A stretch of 47,285 bases of DNA from Actinomycetes bacterium (GCA_021851885.1 JAJZBS010000012.1:1-47285); one strand, 5' to 3'. Shown: positions 34,727 to 44,901, numbered from the stretch's first letter. Made by a program: numbers and translations. Notes: generated from the sequence alone by a model not told the origin.

Positions 34727-36202
34727 TCAGTCCGCCAAGAGGCGGGTGGGGCCGTTGGTCGGGCCTTGCGCGACCCGGCCTCGCTCGGCGGCGATCATCT
34801 TCGCCTTCAGCAGCTCGACTCCGAGCATCTGGCGCTCCCTCGGGGACTTCGCCTTTTCGAGACGCTCCTCCAGGGCACCGAATGCGGAGGCGCCGTCACC
34901 CCGCAACGCTGGCGTGCCGCTGAGGCCCGCGGTGTTGAGGAACGGGCCCGGCATCGGCTGCTTCTCGACGGTTTCGAGGCGCTGTGCGAGCGCCTCGATC
35001 TGCTTGCGTAGCTGCGCCTTCTCGGCGGCGACGGCTTCGGCAGCGGCCGGGTCGGTCCCCTCTGGCGCGCCAGCGCCCTTCGAGACCTTCTCCTGCTTGC
35101 CCTTCGCCTTCTTCGCGGCCTTGCGGGCAGTGGCCTTCGCCGCCTTGGCGGCCTTCGCCGCCTTGGCGGCCTTCGCGGCCTTCGCCTTCCGGAACGCCCG
35201 GCGAGCTGCGTCACGCTCGTCGAGCAGCTTGATCAGCTCGTCGTTCGTCATCTCATCCAACTCCTTGAGAGTGTCGGTACTGCCATCGGTGTCGTCCAGC
35301 AACGCCTGAAGGGCGTCCATGCAGCGACGGATAGCTCCTTCCGTCTTCCCGGACAGGCGCCGGCCGGCCTTGGCGGCCTTGCCGTTGCCTTCCGCCTTCT
35401 CGCGCTCGGTGAAGGTCCGCACCACCTCCGCCAGCTCGGCGACCAGGCGCTCAGCCTTCTCCCCCAGCGCGACATCTTTAGCCTCCCAAGCGGCCGACCC
35501 CGGGTCGCTGTCAGCGGAGGACCGCTTGGCCTTCGCCTTGCGGGACTCCGCCTCGGTCTGGCCCTCGGCCTCTCGCTTCGCTTCGGCGTCGGCCTCGGCG
35601 CCGCCCGGAGCGACGTCGCCGCCTCCGTCGCTGGCGTCAGCCTTGCGTGCCACCGCGCCCGTCTGGCTCAGAGCGGCCGCCTTCGGGACGGCCTTGTCTG
35701 GAGCGGTGTCGCCCTGGCCGTCGCCGTCGGCCAAGGCGTCGGCCTCCCAGCCCCGGTCCCGAGGTGAGCCCCCGCCCGGCTGGGCGTTGCCGGAGCGAAC
35801 CGGCCCGTTCTCGGGGTGGTTCTCCTCGGTCTGGTGCTCGAAGTCTTCCTTGGCCACGTTCCAGTCCTTGGGGAGCTTCGAGGTGAGCCCAAGCGCTCGG
35901 GCTCGCTTGATGATGTGTGCCTTCGCTGCGGCCTGGTCGCCCTTGTAGGTCGAGAGAAAGCCGATGGCGGACTCCAGGTGAGCCGCGTCGGGGATCGGGA
36001 AAGCGCCGTTGGGCATCGCGACCCCGGAGCGAGCCATCTTGTGGCGCTGCGCCGCGGTGATCTTCGCCTTCTCGACTGCGGCTGCCTCGTCCAGAGACTC
36101 AGCCACAGCCTTGGCGAGCAGGGGAGAGAAACCGTTCGCTCCGGCGGCCACGAGATGCAGCGACTCGGGGTCCAGTGCGTCGAACTCGTACACATCTGAC
36201 AT
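34727..36202 (-). CDS. Scaffold-like protein with K/A-rich repeats
   Basis: Charged, AAKAAKAAKAAKAAKATARKAAKKAKGK tract, coiled coil AQLRKQIEALAQRLETVEKQP; position. Confidence 0.65.
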   Translation of the reverse strand: MSDVYEFDALDPESLHLVAAGANGFSPLLAKAVAESLDEAAAVEKAKITAAQRHKMARSGVAMPNGAFPIPDAAHLESAIGFLSTYKGDQAAAKAHIIKRARALGLTSKLPKDWNVAKEDFEHQTEENHPENGPVRSGNAQPGGGSPRDRGWEADALADGDGQGDTAPDKAVPKAAALSQTGAVARKADASDGGGDVAPGGAEADAEAKREAEGQTEAESRKAKAKRSSADSDPGSAAWEAKDVALGEKAERLVAELAEVVRTFTEREKAEGNGKAAKAGRRLSGKTEGAIRRCMDALQALLDDTDGSTDTLKELDEMTNDELIKLLDERDAARRAFRKAKAAKAAKAAKAAKAAKATARKAAKKAKGKQEKVSKGAGAPEGTDPAAAEAVAAEKAQLRKQIEALAQRLETVEKQPMPGPFLNTAGLSGTPALRGDGASAFGALEERLEKAKSPRERQMLGVELLKAKMIAAERGRVAQGPTNGPTRLLAD

Positions 36203-36205
36203 GCG

Positions 36206-36802
36206 TCAGCTCCTCACTCGGGAAAGCGTCTCGGGTGACGCGGGGCGCCTAGCAGCACGACCCTGCGGAGAGGCCCCGCCGATGGCACCGGCCTTGTACA
36301 ACCGCCACGTCGGGGGGTCGAGGATCAGTCCGACGATCCAGTCCCCCGCCTCGATGCGCTCCTCCGCGCCGCTCGGCGCCTTGAGCACCCACGGTGTCGA
36401 GGCTCGGTAGACGTAGTTCTCGACCACCCGAGCGGCCTGCTCGTGGCCGTCCTCGTGCCAGAGCCCGACGCGGGCGCCGTTATCCATGAACCGCCAGCAC
36501 GCCTTTTCCAGCACCTCGGGGCGGACCACGTCGACGTAGCCATCAGCTCCGCGCTGCGGCATCCGGTTCGGCGAGTAGGCGACCAACAGCAGGAACCGGT
36601 TCTCGTCATCGGCCTTGAGGACTGTGCCGCCCACAGCCGCTTTGGCGAGTTGGTGCTCGGTCGCCGACAGCAGGTTCTCCGCGGCCCGTTCGGGATCCAC
36701 GCCAGCGTCCTCCGCCGCCGCCACCAAGTCCGCCCACACAAGGGCGTGAGGCTGGTCCTCGTGACGCTGCGTGGGCTCCCCGCACTCGCACACGAGGCAC
36801 AC
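36206..36802 (-). CDS. XkdF-type prohead protease
   Basis: RFLLLVAYSPNRMPQRGADGYVDVVRPEVLEKACWRFMDNGARVGLWHEDGHEQAARVVENYV...GDWIVGLIL. Confidence 0.65.
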   Translation of the reverse strand: MCLVCECGEPTQRHEDQPHALVWADLVAAAEDAGVDPERAAENLLSATEHQLAKAAVGGTVLKADDENRFLLLVAYSPNRMPQRGADGYVDVVRPEVLEKACWRFMDNGARVGLWHEDGHEQAARVVENYVYRASTPWVLKAPSGAEERIEAGDWIVGLILDPPTWRLYKAGAIGGASPQGRAARRPASPETLSRVRS

Positions 36803-36805
36803 GGC

Positions 36806-37120
36806 TCAGACGACCCGCACCCACGTGGCGTCGCCGGTAGCGCCAGGGGCGGCCGGCGCGAAGGTCGGCAAGCCTCCCTCCCCGAGAGCCACAGGGCGCG
36901 GCTGGTTGGTCGGCGTAGCCCACTCGGTCCCGCCCACCTTGAGCGACAGGGCGTAGGAGCCGGGCTGGGCGACGTAGAAGGTAGTGGGATTGGCCGCCAC
37001 TGGTGTGCCGGCGCTGACGGCAGCCCCGGGATCGAAGAACAGGGCGACCGCTGCGCCTCCGCTGGTGAGCGCCACGGTTGTCGGGTTCGCCCCGGGGTTC
37101 ACCTTGAAGCCTGCGCTCAT
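36806..37120 (-). CDS. Hypothetical virion-region protein
   Basis: MSAGFKVNPGANPTTVALTSGGAAVALFFDPGAAVSAG... Confidence 0.55.
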   Translation of the reverse strand: MSAGFKVNPGANPTTVALTSGGAAVALFFDPGAAVSAGTPVAANPTTFYVAQPGSYALSLKVGGTEWATPTNQPRPVALGEGGLPTFAPAAPGATGDATWVRVV

Positions 37121-37129
37121 CGGGCCACC

Positions 37130-37480
37130 TCAGTCCACCTTGTCGTTCCATGCGAGGAACACGGTCGTATAGGGGGCCGCCAGCTGCGCGTTGGCGACGC
37201 TGTTGTCGATGTAGAGGTCGACGTGGTGCTTGCGGATCCACTTCGCCTTCGCCTTGTGCGGAGGGTCCCCGAACAGGACGATCTTGTCGTAGCAATGCCC
37301 GCAGCCGATCTCTTCGAGGAGCTGCTTCTTCTCACGCTTGTCGGCCTTGGTCGGCTTGGGCGCCGAGCATCCGGTGAGGATCACGACCTGGTGGCCCGCT
37401 GCGCGCAGCGACGACATGAGGCTCTGGAAGGTGGCGGGGTCCTCGTCAACGGTCCCATTCAGGTCGAGCCCCACCTTCAC
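37130..37480 (-). CDS. HAD-superfamily phosphatase/kinase-phosphatase-like protein
   Basis: GTG 37480; VKVGLDLNGTVDEDPATFQSLMSSLRAAGHQVVILTG... Confidence 0.65.
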   Translation of the reverse strand: MKVGLDLNGTVDEDPATFQSLMSSLRAAGHQVVILTGCSAPKPTKADKREKKQLLEEIGCGHCYDKIVLFGDPPHKAKAKWIRKHHVDLYIDNSVANAQLAAPYTTVFLAWNDKVD

Positions 37481-40344
37481 TTGGGCGCTCCTCTGGTTGG
37501 CAGGAATGCGTAGTAGGGAGCAACGGCGCAGCGCTCGTGGGGATGCACCGGGATCGGCCCGTTGGGCCAGCGCGCGCCGATGGGGATCGGCGACGCCGCC
37601 TCGTTCTGCTTGCACAACACGCAGGCGGTCGGCTCGGCGAGCCACGCCAGCTCTTGGACACCGTTGGCCCGGTAGGTGTCCATAGCTCCGGCGCCGAACG
37701 CCCGGGTCAGTTCCGTCTCTGCGATCAGGCGTGCCCGAGCCGGGTCGCCGACGATGGCGCCGACGGCCTCCTGCGTGCGGGCGGGGTCCCACCCTTCTCG
37801 GATGCCCGAGGCGATGGCATCGCCGATGCGGTCGATCTGGGTGGTGGTGATCTCGGCCATCCACACCTCCGCGTCCGCCAGGAGCGCTCGGAGCCCGCCC
37901 GAGGCGGCCGCCGCGATCATCGGCGCCAGCTCGGGGCGCCAGTCCTCGATGAACTGCTCAGCGCTGCGGTCCAAGGTGGCGGACCACGCCGGCATCTGAC
38001 CGCCGGACGCTTGGGCGGCCTCCGCTGCGCCCTGCGTCCAGCCGTCCGCGTAGATGGATGCGAAGACCGCTCGCAGTTCAGTCAGGTGCCGAGCTGCTGA
38101 GCGCAGAACCGTGAGCGCCGCCTGGAGCGCGTCGGTCGCGTAGCCCTTCTCGACGTGGGCTGCGAGGGCCTCAGCCACCGCTCGCTCACCCAGTTCCCGA
38201 GCGAAGGCTTGCTGGAGCAACGGGGTGTAGTGCTCCACCAGGCGGTCCGTGTTGTGGTGAAAGTCGGCCCACGTGGCGACCCTGCGGGCCTTGGTGAAGG
38301 CGGCGTCGACCTGCTCCCGGCTGGACGCGTGGCGGAGCGCCGCCCACACCTGGTCGTACCGCGCTGAGGTGATCTGGGAATCGACGAAGGGGCGAGGGGA
38401 GCGGCCCTTGTCCACCCGGCTGCGCGACTGGGAGCGCCAGCGGCGAAGGTCCGCCTGTTCGGCCGCCTCTTGCTCGGCGCTTTCATCAGCGGGGCTCTGC
38501 CCGTAGCCGGCTGGTTCGCGGGGGTGGCTGGCCTCGTCGATGGGCCACGGGTCGTCGCCGGCTTCGAGCGCCTTGCGTGCGGCTGCCAGCCGGGACTTTC
38601 CCTCGCCTGGCAGAGCCCGGCTGCGCACGAATGCGTGAGGGTCGTCGGGGTCGCTCTGCGCTGCGGCGCCGACAAGAGCCGTCATGCCCGGCGGCACGTA
38701 CTCTCGGGGGACCACGGAGCCAGGCACCGGCGCACCGGTGAGTGGGTCGATCTGGCCGGCAACCGATAGCAAGTAGGAGACCGGGATCGGGCCTAGGCGC
38801 ACCGAGTCGAAGAACCGGGGGACCTTCTCGGCGGGGTTGGTGGGGTGGCCGAGCACCTTCTCGCGCACCTCGTCAGGACTCTCGGCGCCGATGCTCACGT
38901 AGATCTGATGCGCCTGAGCCTCCATGAGGCGGTCTTCGCGCTCGCGTCCCGTGTCGAAGCGCACCTGGACCGGCAGGTCCAAGTCGCACTGCAACACGTC
39001 GTCGAGCATGTCCTCGTAGTACGCGCAGTGCGGGAGCGTGTTGATCCTGAACTGCACATCCATCTGCGTGTCGCCGCTGGCCTTGTTCACCCCATCGGTG
39101 AACCCGAGGTCGCTCGGCGTCATCTGAAACGCGGCCACCGTCCGGCGCATCACGTACTCGGCGATGTGCGGGTCGAACTGCTGGGGCTTGTAGAACTTGA
39201 GGTCCGTGCCCGCCGGCAGCCAACGGAGACCCCAGCGCTCGGACTGGTCGCCGAAGGTCCAGTCGTTCCACGTCTCCTGCCACTCCGCGAGTGAGTCCGG
39301 GTCCGATTGGCCTTCGGGCGCCACAGCGAAGGCTTCCGGAACTTGCCCCGTGGTGAAAAACTGCAAAAAGTAGGTCTGGAGACGCACGTCGGTGTTTGCG
39401 TTTATCAACACTGTCTCGAGTGGCGCCACCCCGTAGGGCGACTCCGGCAACGGCCACATCGGGACGTACACGAGGTCTCGGGTGGTCAGCCAGTCCCACG
39501 GGATGCCCTGAATGAACTGCTGGAAGGCGGGCGCGTCGCCCTGGGGGGTGGCCCCGAAGTAGTCCAGCATGGGAGCGACCGTGGTGGCGTCGATCACCTG
39601 CAAAGAAACCAGCCGTCCGGCCCGGTCGCGCTGGCGGTAGAACGCGCCAGCGTCGTACCGCCACACGTTCATGGCATGCTCTGCAAGCCAGTTGCGCAAG
39701 CTTTGGATGCCGTCTGGCTTGCGTAGGAACGCCTTGGCGGCGGCGATCTCCTTGACCGGGTTGTCCTCGTAGCCGTCCATCGGCTCGAAGCGCAGCCGCA
39801 TCGAGCGCAGGTCGTTGATGGCGTGGCGAGTGCAGATGGCCGCCACGTCGTAGCCCTCGAACAGCCGCTTCAGGGTGGCGAACGGGATCCGGTCCGGGCG
39901 GGTGTCGGTCGTGATGTTGCGCCCGACGGTGTAGTCGTAGTTGCGGGGGCGCCGTCCGTAGCCGTAGTAGGGGACCAGCGGGGCGCCGGGGGCGAAGGGC
40001 TCCACCCAATCCATGCCCTGGCGTCGCAGAGCCACCTCGATCTCCGCTGGCGTCACACTCGCCGACGGGCCTAGGTGGCGGTGGGCCCGTTCGGCGAGCG
40101 TCTGCGCCGAGACCGGCCGGGCGTTGCCGAGGTTGCCGGCCGGTCCGCCCGAACGGGTCCAGGAGGCGGCGGTCTGAACGGCCTTGACCAGTTCGAGCAC
40201 CTGGGGCCGGTCCGGGCCGGTCATCTCAGTGTCGAGCTTGGGGTCCCGGGCGACGCGTAGTGCCTTGGTGAGCAACTCGCTGCGGGCCTCGATGGTGAGG
40301 GGCGCCGAGGTGTGGCGCCGATACCGGCGGAGAGACAGAGCCAA
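37477..40344 (-). CDS. Portal protein fused to a MuF-like C-terminal domain
   Basis: TTG 40344 preceded by GAGGAGG; portal core; C-terminal RLIAETELTRAFGAGAMDTYRANGVQELAWLAEPTACVLCKQNEAA...VHPHERCAVAPYYAFL. Confidence 0.85.
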   Translation of the reverse strand: MALSLRRYRRHTSAPLTIEARSELLTKALRVARDPKLDTEMTGPDRPQVLELVKAVQTAASWTRSGGPAGNLGNARPVSAQTLAERAHRHLGPSASVTPAEIEVALRRQGMDWVEPFAPGAPLVPYYGYGRRPRNYDYTVGRNITTDTRPDRIPFATLKRLFEGYDVAAICTRHAINDLRSMRLRFEPMDGYEDNPVKEIAAAKAFLRKPDGIQSLRNWLAEHAMNVWRYDAGAFYRQRDRAGRLVSLQVIDATTVAPMLDYFGATPQGDAPAFQQFIQGIPWDWLTTRDLVYVPMWPLPESPYGVAPLETVLINANTDVRLQTYFLQFFTTGQVPEAFAVAPEGQSDPDSLAEWQETWNDWTFGDQSERWGLRWLPAGTDLKFYKPQQFDPHIAEYVMRRTVAAFQMTPSDLGFTDGVNKASGDTQMDVQFRINTLPHCAYYEDMLDDVLQCDLDLPVQVRFDTGREREDRLMEAQAHQIYVSIGAESPDEVREKVLGHPTNPAEKVPRFFDSVRLGPIPVSYLLSVAGQIDPLTGAPVPGSVVPREYVPPGMTALVGAAAQSDPDDPHAFVRSRALPGEGKSRLAAARKALEAGDDPWPIDEASHPREPAGYGQSPADESAEQEAAEQADLRRWRSQSRSRVDKGRSPRPFVDSQITSARYDQVWAALRHASSREQVDAAFTKARRVATWADFHHNTDRLVEHYTPLLQQAFARELGERAVAEALAAHVEKGYATDALQAALTVLRSAARHLTELRAVFASIYADGWTQGAAEAAQASGGQMPAWSATLDRSAEQFIEDWRPELAPMIAAAASGGLRALLADAEVWMAEITTTQIDRIGDAIASGIREGWDPARTQEAVGAIVGDPARARLIAETELTRAFGAGAMDTYRANGVQELAWLAEPTACVLCKQNEAASPIPIGARWPNGPIPVHPHERCAVAPYYAFLPTRGAPK

Positions 40345-40385
40345 TCTTCTGCCTCCTCGGCCGCGCCGGAGTCTCGCAGGAGCTT

Positions 40386-41918
40386 CTAGTGCGCCGCCTG
40401 GCGGGTGGCTGCACAAAACACGCAGGTCCCGGTGGTCCGCCAGCGGTGCTCGCAGCGGGCCACCCTGGCGGGGGGGGAACGCCGGGCGGCCACGCTGCGG
40501 TGATGGCGCCGAACCGCTCGGACCGCTGGGTCTGGGTCGGTTCCTCGCGCTGCGATCTGGCTGCGCATGAACTCCAGGTAGGCGGGTCCCACTCCCCACC
40601 CGGCCTGGCCGAGCAGGATATGGCACGCCATGCCGATGGTCACTGCCTGGTCGTCGTGGGCCGCCTTGTCGTGGTCCAAGCGGACCACGCCCGGCGACGA
40701 CTCCCGTAGGCGGACCCGCAGCAGCTCCTCTTTCAGTTCTGGGGTGTCGCGCAGCCATATCTGCTGGTTGCGGAACGTCTGGACCAGGGCCGTGGCGACC
40801 TCACCCACCGACGAGGCGGTGAACTGCCACTCGCTGGCCCGCACTCCCCGCCGGTTGAGTGCCTGCACGCTGCCCCGGAACTGCGTCGGGTCTGCGTAGA
40901 CCTTCGCCCGGTTCCACCGCCGCGACTCCCGCACCAACCAGTCCTCGACCGACGCGAGACGCACCGGCCGCCGCTTCGAGCCGAGCCAGCGTTCCACATG
41001 GTCGACCACGACCCGGTGCGGGCCGAAGCGGTCCGTCGAGTCCACCGGCTCCTTGTGAGCGACCACCATCACAGTGGCATCGCGGGTGATCCCCACGTCT
41101 ACGCAGATGATGTAGGCCACCCCCGGAAGAGGGACCGGCGCGGAGAGCAACTGGCATGCCCAGTCGTAGTTCTCCGGGCTGACGGCTCGGTCCTCGTCCT
41201 CGGCCCAGTGGTTGAGGATCAGCCGCTCGTACTCGCTCGGGCGCAGCTCCCGGCGCAGCGACTCCAGCTCGATCGGATCCTGCCACGGCACCGGCCCGGG
41301 CGCTTCCGACACCCGCCAGGTGGGGTCCGCCTTGGCCTTGACCATCACGTCCTCGAAGGACCAGTGCGACGGCTCTCCAGCCGAGGAGAGCAGCACCAAA
41401 CGGCAGCCGTCCACCTTCTGGACCGTCGAGCGGATCGCGGTCCAGACCCGGCGAGCCGCGCGGGTCTCCGGCCACTGGGCGAACTCGTCGCAGATCAGCA
41501 GATGCGCATCTCGCAGTCCCCATGCGCCGGAGTCCGACAGGGACAACACCCTGATCCACGCCCCGTTGGCCCCGACAAGGCGCTCGTTCTCGACGCCGAG
41601 CAGCCCGCCCAGCTCAGGAGTGCGTGTGACGAGCCCAGCTGCCGCGTCGATGAGGATCGCCGCCTGCTCGGCATTGGAAGCCACCACGTAGCCACGGGCA
41701 CGCTCGGGGGCCTCGACCGCCAACCAGGAGAGGGCCACGCCGCCGAGGTCCGTGGTCTTACTTCCCCCGCGAGGGCGGGTGATGAAGTGCCGGTGTGGAC
41801 GCCCGGCAGAGAAGATCGCGGTGGCGTCCGCCACCTGGAACTCGGCGGCCACCTCTCCCCACCGGGCGCCGGACTCGAGCACCAGGCCGAACATCATGTC
41901 CAGCGCTGCGTCGGACAT
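40386..41918 (-). CDS. terL: Terminase large subunit
   Basis: HFITRPRGGSKTTDLGGVAL (Walker A-like), AHLLICDEFAQWPE, nuclease VDVGITRDATVMVVAH. Confidence 0.85.
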   Translation of the reverse strand: MSDAALDMMFGLVLESGARWGEVAAEFQVADATAIFSAGRPHRHFITRPRGGSKTTDLGGVALSWLAVEAPERARGYVVASNAEQAAILIDAAAGLVTRTPELGGLLGVENERLVGANGAWIRVLSLSDSGAWGLRDAHLLICDEFAQWPETRAARRVWTAIRSTVQKVDGCRLVLLSSAGEPSHWSFEDVMVKAKADPTWRVSEAPGPVPWQDPIELESLRRELRPSEYERLILNHWAEDEDRAVSPENYDWACQLLSAPVPLPGVAYIICVDVGITRDATVMVVAHKEPVDSTDRFGPHRVVVDHVERWLGSKRRPVRLASVEDWLVRESRRWNRAKVYADPTQFRGSVQALNRRGVRASEWQFTASSVGEVATALVQTFRNQQIWLRDTPELKEELLRVRLRESSPGVVRLDHDKAAHDDQAVTIGMACHILLGQAGWGVGPAYLEFMRSQIAARGTDPDPAVRAVRRHHRSVAARRSPPARVARCEHRWRTTGTCVFCAATRQAAH

Positions 41919-41923
41919 TGGTC

Positions 41924-42463
41924 TCAGTCCTTGGCTGGAGTGCTCCGGGCGGCCGCCTCCCGAGATGTGCGCACCCTGCGCCCTGCGGCCATGAGCTCAT
42001 CGAGGCTGGCGCCAGCCAGACGCTTAGCCCATGCCGAGTCCTTCATCAACTCGGCCTGGCCCTTCGGGTCCAGCCCGAGCCGCTCAGCGAGCTTGGTGGC
42101 CTGCGCCTCGGCTCGGGTCGCCTCAGTCCAGAGATAGGGAGGGACCGCTTCGATGCCGGTGCTCGGGCGGTCTCGGCTGGGGAAAGCCTCTCGGTCTCCC
42201 TCCACCACCGAGTCGATGTAGTCGTTGATCATCCGCATCTTGGCGACCGCCTTGCAGAACAGCTCCACGACCGAGGGATGAGCGGTAGCCGCCCACGGGT
42301 GAGTCTCCGCAAGCACCTCCATCTCGGCCCGGACCTGCGCGGCTCGCGCGTCGAGCACCCGGCTCGTCGTGGCGCGCACCCCGGAGCGCAACGCTGCCGT
42401 GTTGCCGACCTGGAAAGGCTGCGCGTCGCGGCGCACCCAAGGCTGCTTCGCAGGAACGGTCAA
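41924..42463 (-). CDS. Terminase small subunit-like protein
   Basis: P27-like helical ORF directly upstream of terL. Confidence 0.65.
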   Translation of the reverse strand: MTVPAKQPWVRRDAQPFQVGNTAALRSGVRATTSRVLDARAAQVRAEMEVLAETHPWAATAHPSVVELFCKAVAKMRMINDYIDSVVEGDREAFPSRDRPSTGIEAVPPYLWTEATRAEAQATKLAERLGLDPKGQAELMKDSAWAKRLAGASLDELMAAGRRVRTSREAAARSTPAKD

Positions 42464-42747
42464 GGCGCCTCCCGGGCGGCGGCGGCGTCAGCGGCGATCT
42501 GCCAGTCCGCCTTGGTGAGCGGCTCCCAGTGCGGAGAACGCCCCCCGTGGACCTCGCAAAACCGGGAGCGTTCGGTCAGGTTGGGGCACGGCCACGGACG
42601 AGAGCCTCCATGGCCGGCGCAGGACTCGTGGACCAGCCCGCATCCCGCACAGTTGGAGACCACCAAACCGGACGCCCCCTCACCAAGAGCCCACCGCCCC
42701 GAGAGCCGCCCGCCGTGGGAGCGGCCCATCCAGGGGCGGCGGGACAC
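42460..42747 (-). CDS. Cys/His-rich hypothetical protein
   Basis: NCAGCGLVHESCAGHGGSRPWPCPNLTERSRFCEVHGGRSPHWEPLTKADW. Confidence 0.6.
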   Translation of the reverse strand: MSRRPWMGRSHGGRLSGRWALGEGASGLVVSNCAGCGLVHESCAGHGGSRPWPCPNLTERSRFCEVHGGRSPHWEPLTKADWQIAADAAAAREAP

Positions 42748-42798
42748 GGGACCGCGAAGTCCCTCTACTAGTAGACCGAGCCGAGCAGCGACCTGCGG

Positions 42799-43110
42799 TT
42801 ATGTCGCCGCGCAGGCCCTACACGACTTCGCCCACGCAGCCCGCCGGCGGCGCCGCCCGCACACCTCGCACAGCGCCGCGACCCGAGCGCGTTCCGCCTC
42901 CCACACCTCGGCCTCTTGGGACGCCACCGCCTCCGCCCGCCGCCACCCCGGGTTGCGCCGAGTCCCCGGCCGCCCCCCTCCCGCCTCCCAATAGTCCGGC
43001 TCCACCCCCTCCGGGAGCGACACCGCCCGCTCCGCTCCGATCACAGCCGGGAAGTCGCCGGCGGCCTCCGGGCGCGCCGCCCGCACCCACTCCGCCGCCA
43101 CATCGGTCAC
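42799..43110 (-). CDS. Zinc-ribbon hypothetical protein
   Basis: GTG 43110 overlapping the stop of the upstream ORF; C-terminal CEVCGRRRRRAAWAKSCRACAAT. Confidence 0.6.
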   Translation of the reverse strand: MTDVAAEWVRAARPEAAGDFPAVIGAERAVSLPEGVEPDYWEAGGGRPGTRRNPGWRRAEAVASQEAEVWEAERARVAALCEVCGRRRRRAAWAKSCRACAAT

Positions 43111-43793
43111 CGCCGGCCGGCGCACAGCTCCCCCCCCACGAGCGCCGCCCGCGCACCAGCCACCCACACCCCCCGGTCCGCGCCGCCCCCCCGAGCCTCC
43201 ACCCAGCGAGCGAAATCCGCCGGGCACAACCCCGAACGCAACCTCGCCGGGGCCTCAGGCACGCCGTCACACACCAGGCACGCCGCCGCCGCCACCTTCG
43301 CCCACCGCCGCCTGGCGTCGATCTCGTCCTGGGTGCGCCCATCCCACGCCGGCCGCCCCGCGTTCAACGCCGCCACCATCGCCGGCACACGCCCCTCCAG
43401 GCCCGCCACCGCCGCCCGCAACGTCCCCGCCGCCGCCAACCACTCCCCCTGAGCAGCCCGCACCCGCACCAACGCATCCAAAACCCCCAACATCGCCCGG
43501 CCGTCCACCCCCTCAACCGGGCACCAACCCGAGACAGCCCCCTCCCCCGTCGGATCCGCATAATCCGAACCATCCAACCCATCGCCAATCAGCGCGCCGC
43601 GCAAGCCCGTCGGCAGCGGCGCCGCAAACCGGCCCCCACACCCACCATCAAGACGCAACCCCGCCACCAACGGCCACACCCTCGCCACACGAGCCGCCCC
43701 CCCCGCCACCTCCTCGCACAACCCCGCCACCACCCCCGCCGACAACAACCGACCAGAACCAGCCAACCCGACCTCCCAACAAGCCGCCACCAC
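43107..43793 (-). CDS. Hypothetical protein
   Basis: MVAACWEVGLAGSGRLLSAGVVAGLCEEVAGGAARVARVWPLVAGLRLDGG... Confidence 0.55.
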   Translation of the reverse strand: MVAACWEVGLAGSGRLLSAGVVAGLCEEVAGGAARVARVWPLVAGLRLDGGCGGRFAAPLPTGLRGALIGDGLDGSDYADPTGEGAVSGWCPVEGVDGRAMLGVLDALVRVRAAQGEWLAAAGTLRAAVAGLEGRVPAMVAALNAGRPAWDGRTQDEIDARRRWAKVAAAACLVCDGVPEAPARLRSGLCPADFARWVEARGGGADRGVWVAGARAALVGGELCAGRR

Positions 43794-44308
43794 AACAGCT
43801 CCCAGCGAGGATCATCCCACATCACGGCTTCGCTATGCAAGCAAGCACCGACCGGCCCGATCACTCTTGGTGGCCGGAGCTACTTCGGCTTGCCAGACAC
43901 GACGGCAGCGACGACTATCGCCGCGAGCAGGCCAGGCGCGATAGAGGCCCCCGTCACGCGTGGCGCGATGGAAGGGACCAACGGATATATCCCGCGCGCG
44001 AAAAGGTAACTTTCGGCATATCTGGACATCAGAGGCGGGGCCTCAGGGTGCCGCCTTGAGGCGTCCGGCTCCCCCGGGGCGCTATGCAGCCGCTTGAGCT
44101 AGGAGTTACAGATAACCCCGGCTATCTGTGGTTGGGCAGGGCTCTGACCTGCGGTGATGCGCTGGACCTGCTGGTTATGGGTTTATGCGGTCGGTTCGGC
44201 CACGGTCTGTGGTGGCTTGTGAAGCCGTTCACAGCTTGAGTGTATGGGTATGCACTGTCGTGGATCGTTGTGGATCCGCTTGGCACTGGCTCGTGTTAGG
44301 CCCGTCGG

Positions 44309-44473
44309 CTCGAAGCGGTCGCCGCCGAGCTGGAGCGGCTCCGGGCTGAACGGGACCTGCTCGTGGTGGCCCGCCGAGCCGAGGGTGCGTCGCTGGGGCA
44401 GATCGGCGCCGAGGCGGGGATGACGCGCCAGGGCGTAGCCGACCTGCTCGCTCGGGTCGAGCGGGGCCGCTGA
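44309..44473 (+). pseudogene. HTH-domain fragment without a start codon
   Basis: LEAVAAELERLRAERDLLVVARRAEGASLGQIGAEAGMTRQGVADLLARVERGR*; opens after TAG with no ATG/GTG/TTG before the domain. Confidence 0.5.
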
Positions 44474-44778
44474 GGGGGCGGAACGGGCATTCGCGAGGCC
44501 CCGAGGAGGGCCTGGGGGCTGCCTCCACCCGTTCTCGGTGCTTGCGGGGCGCATTCGACTGCTGCTCAGGCGCTCAGGCGACGCTGGTACTCGCCAGCGC
44601 CGGCCCATGTCGGGCCGCTGCGGCGCTCGACGAGCTTCAGCCTCGGCTCCCCGCTGCGGGAGCGCAATGTCGCGGGGTCACGGCACTCGACCGGCCCGGC
44701 GTGGGCATCGGCGTTCTTCACGCAGGCCGGTCCATGTCCGGTGGCCAGCAGAGAGGCGGTCTGAATGTCCGATTTAGG

Positions 44779-44901
44779 CGATCACGGGCGATCACGCTCG
44801 GGCGCAAAAGTCCTGGTCGGGCGATCACGCACCGATCACGGGCGATCACGGGCACCGACCACGGGCGAAACCACCAAAACCACCCACCGATGGCGTGATC
44901 G
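44779..44901. repeat. CGATCACG iteron cluster (5 exact direct, 1 degenerate, 1 inverted)
   Basis: Exact starts 44779, 44789, 44822, 44833, 44843; CGACCACG 44856; CGTGATCG 44894. Confidence 0.9.

Noticed and set aside
42764-42775. tctactagtaga palindrome near the terminase as a cos/pac site
   Set aside because: A perfect 12-bp palindrome, but short. Nothing links it to packaging; noted only.
42801-44009. 402-aa plus-strand Pro/Arg-rich ORF
   Set aside because: Antisense shadow of high-GC minus-strand genes; low complexity.
44109-44128. CAGATA...TATCTG inverted repeat as attP
   Set aside because: Only 6-bp arms, far from the integrase gene, with no attB to compare.
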